From the NCBI GenBank assembly GCA_017507285.1, contig JAFWBF010000075.1:1-6810 (forward strand): DNA of 6,810 nt, given 5' to 3'. Within the stretch, counting starts at the first letter, position 1, and each line of letters begins with the position of its first letter. Shown one piece after another: positions 1-5,684 of this stretch. Below the pieces are notes generated by a model. It saw only the letters and a list, made by a program, of their open reading frames with translations. It was not told the origin of the DNA and did no database searches. The DNA is from Bacteroidales bacterium (lineage in GTDB: Bacteria; Bacteroidota; Bacteroidia; Bacteroidales; P3). The translations under genes were made by a program, and so were the position numbers.

Positions 1-2
1 AC

Positions 3-71
3 CTACTTAAATTCCTCGAAACTCTGCAAGAGCGATTCAGAAAAGTTCCTCCAATACAAACCAATAGCTAA
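3..71 (+). CDS. possible 3' end of a convergent gene
   Basis: A reading frame open from the left edge ends in TAA at 69-71. It gives 22 residues containing LETLQERFRKVPPIQTNS, which has the look of a charged helical C-terminus. If real, it is the last part of a rightward gene that converges on tatC, with the hairpin at 91-167 between them. The evidence is only the open frame and its composition. Another plus-strand frame and a 26-codon minus-strand ORF (84-4) are also open here, so this is a weak call. No function can be assigned. Confidence 0.2.
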   Translation, partial: LLKFLETLQERFRKVPPIQTNS

Positions 72-90
72 ATATTGTAGCATATACCCC

Positions 91-167
91 AAAAAACAAA
101 TTATCCCATATATCTTAACCTTCATAACATATATATGTTAGCACAGCAAGATATATGGGATTGTTTG
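91..167 (-). terminator. intrinsic terminator after tatC, possibly bidirectional
   Basis: The arms tcccatatatctt (104-116) and aagatatatggga (148-160) form a perfect 13-bp stem. The loop contains a perfect 16-bp palindrome, taacatatatatgtta (125-140), which can form a nested hairpin. On the minus strand the stem is followed by a T-rich run, TTTGTTTTTT (100-91), about 45 bases past the tatC stop. This fits Rho-independent termination of the leftward operon. The plus-strand side has a short TTGTTT tail, so it may also stop a converging transcript. Confidence 0.7.
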
Positions 168-212
168 CCAAAGATACATATCAAATATTAACCTTTTCTT
201 TTCCGATAATCT

Positions 213-1016
213 CTATTGTTGAGAGGATTTTACTTCTACCTTCTTCACTATTCGAATACTGGCTTCGTATAGAAGATAGATAGGTGTTGCCACAAGTAGC
301 AATGTGAAAATATCGACAGAAGGTGTGATTATAGCCGACACTACTAATATCAATAACAGAGCATGGCGACGATAATGTGACATTATCATAGAGTTTATAA
401 TTCCAACCTTTCCCATAAAGAAAGCAATAATAGGGAGTTGAAATACCAAGCCTAATACAAATGTAAGTGTTGTAAAAGTAGATATATATGATTTGAGTGT
501 TATGTTGCTTGTAACTATATCACTAACTTGGTATGTTCCTAAAAAGTGGAATGAGATAGGAAATATCAAGAAGTAGCTGATAAGCACACCGGCAATAAAC
601 AATATGTATATAGCTATTGCCAATTTGACTGAATATTTGCGTTCATGTTCGTACAAAGCCGGCGATATAAAACAAAACAATTCAAACAAAATGTATGGCG
701 AAGCTATTAAAAGAGCCAAGTACAGCGATGTTGATAAATGTGTCATGAATTGACTGGACAGCTCTGTTGCTATCAAATTTATATGATATTCATCGATATG
801 GAAGTTCAATCCTATTGCTTGGCTTATACTTTCGATGTGTCGAAATGTTATGAAATCCCATTCCGATGATGCAAGAAGTATGCTGAAAGTTTCGTCTTTG
901 AAACAAAATATAGCAATGGCAAAACACATAGTAACTGCCAATATTCGAAAGAGCATCTTGCGTAAAACCTCAAGATGCTCTCCGAATGTCATATTCTCGG
1001 ACTTTGATTTTTTCAT
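213..1016 (-). CDS. tatC: Sec-independent protein translocase TatC
   Basis: TatC is the polytopic inner-membrane receptor of the twin-arginine translocase. It binds the RR motif of folded substrates and recruits TatA. The 267-residue product has normal family length and the expected landmarks: a cytoplasmic N-terminus with GEHLEVLRK (12-20); a large periplasmic loop (about 41-95) after the first membrane helix; FCFISPALYEHERK (114-127), matching the conserved loop with its Phe, Pro and Glu; GVLISYFLIFP (143-153); a VFQLPIIAFF helix (191-200); and HYRRHALL (214-221) leading into the last two helices. The start overlaps the tatA stop by 4 nt (ATGA), implying translational coupling. It is the last gene of the RiPP operon, so its likely main cargo is the Tat-signal precursor at the other end. 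No tatB is seen; two-component TatAC systems are known. The family call is secure; dedication to the RiPP is inferred. Confidence 0.96.
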   Translation of the reverse strand: MKKSKSENMTFGEHLEVLRKMLFRILAVTMCFAIAIFCFKDETFSILLASSEWDFITFRHIESISQAIGLNFHIDEYHINLIATELSSQFMTHLSTSLYLALLIASPYILFELFCFISPALYEHERKYSVKLAIAIYILFIAGVLISYFLIFPISFHFLGTYQVSDIVTSNITLKSYISTFTTLTFVLGLVFQLPIIAFFMGKVGIINSMIMSHYRRHALLLILVVSAIITPSVDIFTLLLVATPIYLLYEASIRIVKKVEVKSSQQ

Positions 1017-1225
1017 GCTTTAGGCTCTTCTGCTTTACTCTCTTCTTCTTTGTGTGTTTGCTCTTTATCTATATCCGAAGTTACTTCATTCATTCCTTCT
1101 TTGAATTGTTTTACACCTTGTCCCATGCTTTTCATAAGTTCGGGTAACTTTTTGCCACCAAAAAGAAGCAATGCTATGCCACCTATCAAAAGCAATTCGG
1201 TGGTGCCTATCATCAGTAGTGTCAT
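1013..1225 (-). CDS. tatA: Twin-arginine translocase subunit TatA/TatE
   Basis: TatA is a small single-span protein that assembles around TatC to carry folded Tat substrates across the membrane. The 70-residue product has the family layout: a short N-terminus and a membrane helix (about 5-21, rich in L, I and G), the hinge FGGKKLPEL (22-30) with the conserved Phe-Gly, an amphipathic helix (about 27-45) with KSMGQGVKQFKEG, and an acidic/lysine-rich tail (about 51-70). The ATG overlaps the TAA of the upstream gene (TAATG), and a GGAGG lies 10 nt before it, inside that gene. Its stop overlaps the tatC start by 4 nt. A polar residue early in the helix and the FGGKKLPEL hinge favour TatA over TatB, though a dual TatA/B role is possible where no TatB is encoded. 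Confidence 0.95.
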   Translation of the reverse strand: MTLLMIGTTELLLIGGIALLLFGGKKLPELMKSMGQGVKQFKEGMNEVTSDIDKEQTHKEEESKAEEPKA

Positions 1226-1509
1226 TATCTTAATCCTCCATCTACCAAAAATATCTCACATGTATCAAAGTTTATCTCCCAACTTCCTGTGGGTGTGTTT
1301 TCCCATTGATACTTTTGTGCCATGGTGTCCCACCAGTTTTGGAATCTTCCACCTGTTTCGCCCATATCCTTTACGAGTTTTTCGTATAGGGTTTCGTTGT
1401 CGGCTGTAAGTATTTTGGCTAATTCGTTTAAGCCATTGCGGCGTTCAAACAATGTTTGAATTTCATCTCTTTCTTGTTCTGTTACAGAACCTACCAATTT
1501 TCTTTCCAT
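1225..1509 (-). CDS. small accessory protein of the CXXX-repeat peptide modification system
   Basis: The product is 94 residues, soluble, with no signal peptide, membrane helix or cysteine cluster (one Cys near residue 84). The N-terminal half is charged and helical (TEQERDEIQTLFERRNGLNEL, then a NETLYEKLVKDMGE segment). The second half is rich in tryptophan (QNWWDTMAQKYQWENTPTGSWEINF) and ends in FLVDGGLR. From memory it fits the small partner family found only beside CXXX-repeat peptide maturases (NCBI 'CXXX repeat peptide modification system protein'); I could not search this. A role as a peptide-binding or docking subunit for the maturases is inferred from size and location; the biochemistry is not known to me. 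The start lies 16 nt after the stop of the upstream gene and its stop overlaps the tatA start, so it sits firmly in the operon between modification and export genes. Confidence 0.75.
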   Translation of the reverse strand: MERKLVGSVTEQERDEIQTLFERRNGLNELAKILTADNETLYEKLVKDMGETGGRFQNWWDTMAQKYQWENTPTGSWEINFDTCEIFLVDGGLR

Positions 1510-1525
1510 TTTAATATGTTTTATA

Positions 1526-2500
1526 TTACCATTCTTTTCTTACATCAAAGGGATCAAGATAGTTGATTTCTTTAATATCTACTTCGGGAATAAACTCACC
1601 ATGTTTGCGAATGTTTTGCAATAGCTCGCGACTTACATTACGTTCCAAGTGTGCTACTACACATTGTTCGTGGCTTGGAGTGTTTACTTCGAATGTGGTT
1701 TTGCGGTTTAGCCAAACGCAACGCTTGCATTGATAGGCATCGCAATTGCGACAAAGCGGTGCATGCGACAACTTATACAACTGCGGATTTTTAATATCCA
1801 ATCCGTTTTGCAAATCGCCAATGGCCAAAGCCTTGTCTTCGATAGTGGTTTGGCTGTCGGACTGATAAAAGGCAGGGCATACATAAAACTTGCCATCGGG
1901 TGCCAATGTTATGTTTTCCCATCCTGCGTTGCAGTTATTCATGGCTGTAAGCATCATTCTATCTGTCAGTAGGTTTAGCTGAGGTGACTTTCCTTCAACA
2001 TACAGTTTTTCCAGCTTCGAAGATAGAGCACTTAAACATTCTTTGTATTTCTCGAAATCCTCATCACCGAAAGTTTCAACATCGGTTATCACTACATTCA
2101 AGCGACAAACATTACCCAACACATCTTTTATCAGAGATGAACTTTCAAAGAAATCCTTTTTCGAAGTGCGTAGTACGTATGTTCTATCTTCGCTCAATTG
2201 ACAATTTTTCAAACTGTTTACACCGTCTACAACCCACACATCACCTTGTTCCAAACTACCTATGGGCACTATTTTGCTGTGGTCGATGGAATGGATAGCT
2301 TCTTTATACTCGCTTGGCAATTCGTAATCAGGGTAAACAAATTGTATTGTCAAATTCTCTTTCATTGCAAAAAGAATACCGGCTTTTAGGTCTTCCAATG
2401 CAATAAGTTTACGTTCTGTTTTCTCATTGCTGTAATGACAATATGATACAGATGTATCGTCCAATAAAATAACAAGATATTTCATCATGGCATTTAACAT
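1526..2500 (-). CDS. SPASM-like CXXX-repeat peptide maturase partner lacking the radical SAM motif
   Basis: The product is 324 residues and cytoplasmic. The C-terminal third looks like a SPASM/auxiliary iron-sulfur domain: C190, then PDGKFYVC with C208 (the CX(n)GX4C pattern), C250, C253, C258 and C261 (CRNCDAYQCKRC), and C280. The N-terminal half (about 1-180) has no CX3CX2C motif, so it should not be able to reductively cleave SAM by itself. It resembles the second maturase family of CXXX-repeat systems (NCBI 'CXXX repeat peptide maturase'), recalled, not searched. The likely role is to work with the true radical SAM enzyme encoded just upstream, as substrate binder or electron relay. Its ATG overlaps the end of that gene by 7 nt. 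A second in-frame ATG at 2485, giving MKYLVILLDD, is an equally good start and would leave an 8-nt gap. Confidence 0.8.
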   Translation of the reverse strand: MLNAMMKYLVILLDDTSVSYCHYSNEKTERKLIALEDLKAGILFAMKENLTIQFVYPDYELPSEYKEAIHSIDHSKIVPIGSLEQGDVWVVDGVNSLKNCQLSEDRTYVLRTSKKDFFESSSLIKDVLGNVCRLNVVITDVETFGDEDFEKYKECLSALSSKLEKLYVEGKSPQLNLLTDRMMLTAMNNCNAGWENITLAPDGKFYVCPAFYQSDSQTTIEDKALAIGDLQNGLDIKNPQLYKLSHAPLCRNCDAYQCKRCVWLNRKTTFEVNTPSHEQCVVAHLERNVSRELLQNIRKHGEFIPEVDIKEINYLDPFDVRKEW

Positions 2501-3717
2501 ATTACATCGTTAGACTTCTTTTTGTTGTTTTCGTATTCTTCTCGTTCTCCCTCCAATTCCAATTTGCGATAAAGCTTGTTCCAATAATAGTTGTTTGCTC
2601 TCACACGGGCTTTGTGCATCTTGCAAATGGCAGTGGCACGTTGATAAATGGTTGCAGTATCGGCAGCATCGTAGTTTTCGCCTTGGCACCATGCACAACC
2701 ACTTGCCACTTCGCAATCTATACATTCCTGCGAACTTTGAGTGCAACGGTCTAAGGTTAAGAATGGACGAATCTTGTTTTTGTCAATACCATCGTTTACA
2801 TTGCCTATAATCCATGCCTTTTTGTCGCGAAGCGAGTATTGTGCAAAGCGTGTACAAGGATAGAAATTGCCTGCGGCATCTATGGCCAACATTTTGCCTG
2901 CTCCGCACCAATTTTGATTTTCACGCACACAATCCATAGGCTTACCCATGTGCTCGGTATAAAACGAACAAGCATAATCTTTGTACAATCCACCATCAAT
3001 TATGGCATCTGCCAATTGCATAAGCTGGTCTTCGAACTTCTTATCGTCGCCATCTTCCCACACTTGCTCAAACACACAATTGATATTAACCTCATGTATG
3101 CCTAACGAATAAAGGTGCAAAACACTTTCTTTGATATATGGAATATCGGCACTGCTTATGGTAACCTTAGTTCCACCATTGGGAAATTGCTTAAGCCAAA
3201 GAGGAATATTACGAACAACATCGTCGTAAGAGCCACGTTCTTTTCCTCCACCTTTCCAAATCCTATTCAAATCGTGCTTCTGTTTGTTTCCATCTATTGT
3301 AATGCCAATGCTTAGGTGACTCTTATTCTTTTCAATAAACTTTTGCACCTTCTCTTCATGGTAATTGATACCATTGGTAGAAAAAGAGAAACGATAAGAA
3401 TTAAACCAATGATGATTTCTTCTATACAATTCGGTTTTGATATAATCACATATTTTATCTATCAAATCTATTTCCAAGAAAGGCTCGCCACCTATAAAAT
3501 CCCAAACGACAGATTCTTCCTTGAAATCTTGTTCATTGTCAAGAATGTAGTCGATAGCTTGTTTTGCCACAGACCATGACATTCTTTCTTCGGTATTTTT
3601 ACCTACAAGGTAACAATACTTACAAGCAAGTTGACAATCCTTGGTAACGATAAATGTAATATTTTTTGCTATTCCACTTTGCCAAGGTGCATTGCTTAGT
3701 CTTATTATTTCTTTCAT
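2494..3717 (-). CDS. radical SAM/SPASM peptide maturase, CXXX-repeat target type
   Basis: This 407-residue cytoplasmic enzyme is predicted to modify the cysteine-rich precursor encoded next to it. The radical SAM [4Fe-4S] motif CX3CX2C is C28, C32, C35 (CQLACKYC), on the usual first strand after FIVTKD. GGEP at 76-79 is the SAM-binding motif. A SPASM domain follows: C271 with AIDAAGNFYPC288 (CX(n)GX4C), then C325, C332, C335, C341, C344 and C365, enough to hold two auxiliary clusters. The tail (366-407) is charged and helical. Radical SAM-SPASM enzymes beside Cys-rich peptides typically install thioether bonds from Cys sulfur to a neighbouring residue (sactipeptides, ranthipeptides); that chemistry is inferred here, not seen. 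The start ATG follows an A-rich stretch without Shine-Dalgarno, usual in Bacteroidetes. A large hairpin separates it from the precursor gene. Confidence 0.92.
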   Translation of the reverse strand: MKEIIRLSNAPWQSGIAKNITFIVTKDCQLACKYCYLVGKNTEERMSWSVAKQAIDYILDNEQDFKEESVVWDFIGGEPFLEIDLIDKICDYIKTELYRRNHHWFNSYRFSFSTNGINYHEEKVQKFIEKNKSHLSIGITIDGNKQKHDLNRIWKGGGKERGSYDDVVRNIPLWLKQFPNGGTKVTISSADIPYIKESVLHLYSLGIHEVNINCVFEQVWEDGDDKKFEDQLMQLADAIIDGGLYKDYACSFYTEHMGKPMDCVRENQNWCGAGKMLAIDAAGNFYPCTRFAQYSLRDKKAWIIGNVNDGIDKNKIRPFLTLDRCTQSSQECIDCEVASGCAWCQGENYDAADTATIYQRATAICKMHKARVRANNYYWNKLYRKLELEGEREEYENNKKKSNDVIC

Positions 3718-3739
3718 TTTTATCTTTTATAATCATTTA

Positions 3740-3800
3740 TTGATATATCATTTTGTGTAAAATTTGATTCATATAAATTTTATACAAAATGATATATCAA
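3740..3800 (-). repeat. 26-bp inverted repeat between precursor and maturase genes
   Basis: The arms at 3740-3765 and 3775-3800 are complementary over 26 bp with one mismatch, which is a G-U wobble in RNA, around a 9-nt loop. It lies 10 nt past the precursor stop and 22 nt before the maturase ATG. No T-run follows on the minus strand, so it is not a standard intrinsic terminator. It fits a processing or 3'-protecting hairpin, or a partial attenuator, that keeps precursor mRNA more abundant than enzyme mRNA. The outer ten bases of each arm, tgatatatca, are themselves palindromic, so DNA-level protein binding is also possible. Confidence 0.8.
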
Positions 3801-3810
3801 TAGATTTTAA

Positions 3811-4143
3811 TTAATTAGACACTCCAGAGCATCCAGTGTAACAATTGCCTTCGCATGATCCGCTACATCCTTTACAATACCCTTTGCATGTAACATAACA
3901 TGTTTGGTAACAATTTCCTACACAGTCACCCCTACAAGATCCTCTACAACCTTGACAGGTTCCAGAACATCCATAACTACAATAATTGCATCCCATTGGT
4001 TCAGGTTCTGCTTCTGTGGCCTTTACAATTGCAGGAGCGTTAGCTAATAATACTGCACCTAAAATAGGTAATGCACTTTTTGCTGCTTTCTTGAAGAAAT
4101 CTCTTCTTGATTGGATTTCTTCGCTTTGTTTTTTATTTTCCAT
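3811..4143 (-). CDS. Tat-exported CXXX-repeat RiPP precursor peptide
   Basis: The product is 110 residues: a leader with a twin-arginine signal and a cysteine-rich core. SRRDFFKK (12-19) matches the Tat consensus S-R-R-x-F-[L/F]-K. It is followed by a moderately hydrophobic stretch (about 20-41) and a probable signal-peptidase site near KATEA (41-45). The core has 15 Cys, at 52, 55, 59, 63, 66, 70, 74, 78, 82, 86, 90, 93, 97, 101 and 105. Steps are four residues except three steps of three (52-55, 63-66, 90-93). The spacers are mostly x-G-small/polar (RGS, RGD, VGN, KGY, SGS, EGN). I chose the ATG at 4143 because GGGAGG lies 6 nt before it; an upstream in-frame ATG would add ten residues and displace the Tat motif from the N-terminus. 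A Tat signal implies the peptide leaves the cytoplasm already folded or cross-linked. The final product and activity are unknown. Confidence 0.92.
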   Translation of the reverse strand: MENKKQSEEIQSRRDFFKKAAKSALPILGAVLLANAPAIVKATEAEPEPMGCNYCSYGCSGTCQGCRGSCRGDCVGNCYQTCYVTCKGYCKGCSGSCEGNCYTGCSGVSN

Positions 4144-4149
4144 AAAAAA

Positions 4150-4155
4150 CCTCCC
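4150..4155 (-). promoter_or_regulatory. strong ribosome binding site of the precursor gene
   Basis: GGGAGG on the minus strand, 6 nt before the ATG at 4143. It decides the start codon over the upstream ATG at 4173. Strong Shine-Dalgarno sites are uncommon in this window and the other enzymes of the operon lack one, which fits high precursor production. Confidence 0.75.
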
Positions 4156-4217
4156 AATCCCATCGAATTCCAAAACGGGTACTTTAAAAATTGTTTGTTA
4201 TTATTAATGATATATAC

Positions 4218-4256
4218 AAAAAGAAAACGCGGGAATCCAACTATCGCTCATCCCGC
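4218..4256 (-). terminator. intrinsic terminator at the 3' end of the structured RNA
   Basis: On the minus strand GCGGGA (4234-4229 as the 3'-side partner) pairs with TCCCGC (4256-4251) read on the opposite strand, giving a GC-rich 6-bp stem with a 16-nt loop. It is followed directly by a T-rich run TTTTCTTTTT (4227-4218). It lies about 75 nt upstream of the precursor ATG on the same strand. Either it ends an independent RNA, or it gates read-through into the RiPP operon. Confidence 0.75.
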
Positions 4257-4510
4257 ACATCGAGGCTCTCGCATTGCCCATCATCCGAGGATAAGCAATG
4301 CCGAAGCCCACGTTATGTTGATATACTAAAAGTCCTGGGAACTATGTATAACAAACCCATGGGACATTGACCTTGCCTTACCTTGCGGATGACGTATTGA
4401 ATTTGCGAGATTCGATATGCCGCAGATAAAACGTTTGTTCAACGTCTCTTTCTATATATGTTTGTGTCGCCCACCCTTTTACCCGTTAAGGCTTCGGAGC
4501 TAACGACGGT
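4218..4510 (-). ncRNA. candidate structured RNA, about 290 nt, upstream of the RiPP operon
   Basis: There is no convincing ORF here on either strand, but on the minus strand there is a chain of hairpins. In RNA order: 5' hairpin 4510-4481 (ACC, CGUUA and GCU pairing with AGC, UAACG and GGU around a CCGA loop); 4445-4431 (ACGUU/AACGU); 4424-4384 (UGCGG/CCGCA with an inner GAAU/AUUC stem); 4365-4332 (GUCC and GGG pairing with CCC and GGAC); 4308-4264 (GGCU/AGCC around a GCAUUGC/GCAAUGC stem); and a terminator at 4256-4218. It is preceded by a Bacteroidetes-type -7 box. I looked for, and did not find, the signature segments of RNase P RNA, tmRNA and SRP RNA. A 6S-like RNA cannot be excluded. It is either a free small RNA or the leader of the downstream operon. 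The fold was paired by hand. Confidence 0.6.
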
Positions 4511-4545
4511 GCAAATGTACAAACATTTTTCGATATATACCATAA
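4511..4545 (-). promoter_or_regulatory. Bacteroidetes-type promoter for the structured RNA
   Basis: The minus strand reads TACATTTGC at 4519-4511, an exact match to the TAnnTTTG -7 element. A weak -33 candidate, TTATGG (4545-4540), lies 20 nt upstream, a usual spacing. Transcription would begin near 4508, at the start of the first hairpin. No comparably good promoter is visible between the terminator at 4218 and the precursor start, so this may also be the promoter of the RiPP operon. Confidence 0.6.
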
Positions 4546-4700
4546 TTTAACACTATTATTTTTCCTAATGCTATATATAATCTTTATTTATAGATGTTTA
4601 TATTCGAATGAAATTATTTGGAAAGTAGGGCAAATGTTGTGCTATATACAGATGATAAACTGTATAAATTGGCATTTTTCAACTACTATACTTCCGTTTT

Positions 4701-4805
4701 ATAACCATGCGGTTTAGCCATCAAAACTGCCATACTTACGGGTCAAAACCATGGGAGTTTTGGGTCAAAAGTATGGCACTTTTGGGTCGTAAACCGCAGG
4801 GTTAT
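4701..4805. repeat. 105-bp nested inverted repeat
   Basis: Three concentric pairs of arms are visible. Outer: ataacc and tgcggttta (4701-4716) with taaaccgca and ggttat (4790-4805), one mismatch between. Middle: tgccatactt (4728-4737) with aagtatggca (4769-4778). Inner: caaaac (4744-4749) with gttttg (4757-4762). The unit GGGTC followed by a or g recurs three times (4740, 4763 and 4785 region). No ORF and no clear target-site duplication are present. It could be a REP/MITE-like dispersed element or a large cruciform terminator between the divergently transcribed blocks. The flanks at 4546-4700 and 4806-4939 are AT-rich and I see nothing convincing in them. Confidence 0.8.
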
Positions 4806-4939
4806 GCAATGCCACCCCTTGAATGGAGAAAAATTCGTGTTTTGTTATTACAGCAATGATGTTGAAAATAGTTTTGGATAGTACAATATTTTTTGAGAAA
4901 TGTCGTAATTAATAAGTTATTGCAGATGTTTAATAACAA

Positions 4940-4991
4940 AATAGGATATTATTTGAGCAGGATTGTTATTGAATAGGATATTAAATGAGCA
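4940..4991 (+). promoter_or_regulatory. 20-bp direct repeat, putative operator of the DUF3990 module
   Basis: Two copies, aataggatattatttgagca (4940-4959) and aataggatattaaatgagca (4972-4991), differ at two central positions. Their 32-bp period is about three helical turns, so a protein could bind both on one face. The second copy ends 4 nt before the ATG at 4996. A weak promoter, TTTG (4952-4955) with TAGGATAT 18 nt later (4974-4981), would lie within the repeats, so binding would block transcription. Autoregulation is inferred from position; there is no direct evidence for a binding protein. Confidence 0.55.
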
Positions 4992-4995
4992 TATT

Positions 4996-5208
4996 ATGGA
5001 TAAGAAAACTCTTGAATTTGTAACGTACTGTATTGGTAAACTTTCGCTATCGTTAAACTTGCCACAGCAGGATGTGTATCGCAGGTTAAAGAGCTCGGGT
5101 ATTTTGTATGAATATATCGTGCCTTCATACGATGTGCTTCACACATTTAGTTCTCGTTATTTGATGGAGGATTTGACTGAGTATATGAAGGAGAAAGGAG
5201 TGTTGTAG
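4996..5208 (+). CDS. DUF3791 family protein, putative antitoxin or regulator
   Basis: The product is 70 residues, small and mostly helical, with no membrane helix. The pattern LEFVTYCIGKLS (near 5-16), then DVYRRLKSSGILYEYI, then VLHTFSSRYLMEDLTEYMKEKG is that of DUF3791, a family commonly encoded next to DUF3990; recognition is from memory of the family. I chose the ATG at 4996; a TTG at 4963 would add 11 residues but would place the start inside the direct repeat. The gene ends 2 nt before the DUF3990 start, so the two are translated together. The likely job is to hold the neighbouring ADP-ribosyltransferase-like protein in check and perhaps bind the upstream repeats. No recognisable DNA-binding motif is visible, so the second part is open. 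Confidence 0.8.
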   Translation: MDKKTLEFVTYCIGKLSLSLNLPQQDVYRRLKSSGILYEYIVPSYDVLHTFSSRYLMEDLTEYMKEKGVL

Positions 5209-5210
5209 TT

Positions 5211-5684
5211 ATGAAGTTGTATCATTCGTCAAATGTAATTGTTGATTATCCTGATACGAAGCATTCTCATAAGTATCTTAATTTTGGATGTGGTTTTTAC
5301 CTTACTTCTATTTACGACCAGGCTGTGAGATATGCACAGCGTTTCAAAAGGAGGGGACAAGCGGCATGGCTAAATACGTATGAGTTTTCTATTGTCGAAG
5401 AAGAACAATGGAATATAAAGAAATTTGATACATACGATAAGTATTGGCTTGATTTTGTTGCACAATGTAGAGAAGGTAAAGATGTAGGAGATTTTGATAT
5501 AATTATAGGAGGAATTGCTAATGATAGGGTAATCATAACGCTTGATAGATATTTTATGGGTGAAATTTCTCAGGAAGAAGCCTTGGGATTTCTGCGATTT
5601 GAGAAACCAAACATACAATATTGCATACGTTCGGAACGAATGTTAAATCAATGTCTTACTTATATAGAAAGTGAACAGATATGA
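5211..5684 (+). CDS. DUF3990 family ADP-ribosyltransferase-like protein, putative toxin
   Basis: The product is 157 residues, of family length. It opens with LYHSS (3-7), a short strand with the His (H5) expected of H-Y-E type ADP-ribosyltransferase folds. NFGCGFYLT (24-32) supplies the aromatic Tyr motif with its preceding glycines. AVRYAQRFKRR follows (38-48). DFDIIIGGIANDRV (94-107) matches the strongly conserved DUF3990 'D-x-I-x-G-x-x-A-N-D' segment, and QYCIRSERMLNQCL (136-149) the C-terminal Q/E-containing strand and helix. From family knowledge, DUF3990 belongs to the ADP-ribosyltransferase superfamily and is typically paired with DUF3791. The target is unknown. An AAGGAG lies 10 nt before the ATG. 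The gene starts 2 nt after the first small gene and overlaps the next by 4 nt (ATGA), so three products are coupled. Confidence 0.82.
   Translation: MKLYHSSNVIVDYPDTKHSHKYLNFGCGFYLTSIYDQAVRYAQRFKRRGQAAWLNTYEFSIVEEEQWNIKKFDTYDKYWLDFVAQCREGKDVGDFDIIIGGIANDRVIITLDRYFMGEISQEEALGFLRFEKPNIQYCIRSERMLNQCLTYIESEQI

Noticed and set aside
4..84. 26-codon minus-strand ORF (start 84) past the operon terminator
   Set aside because: It is short, has no ribosome binding site, and lies beyond the terminator; a plus-strand frame over the same bases is at least as plausible.
3811..4173. Longer version of the precursor starting at the upstream in-frame ATG (4173)
   Set aside because: The GGGAGG site would then lie inside the gene, and the ten added residues push the RR motif deeper from the N-terminus than is usual.
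4218..4510. RNase P RNA, tmRNA or SRP RNA
   Set aside because: The conserved segments of these RNAs that I know are absent, and no tRNA-like ends are present.
4701..4805. CRISPR array
   Set aside because: The repeated GGGTC units are too short and arranged as inverted arms, not regularly spaced direct repeats with unique spacers.
4963..4995. TTG start for the first DUF3791 gene
   Set aside because: It would place the coding start inside the spacer and second copy of the direct repeat; the ATG at 4996 fits the family N-terminus better.
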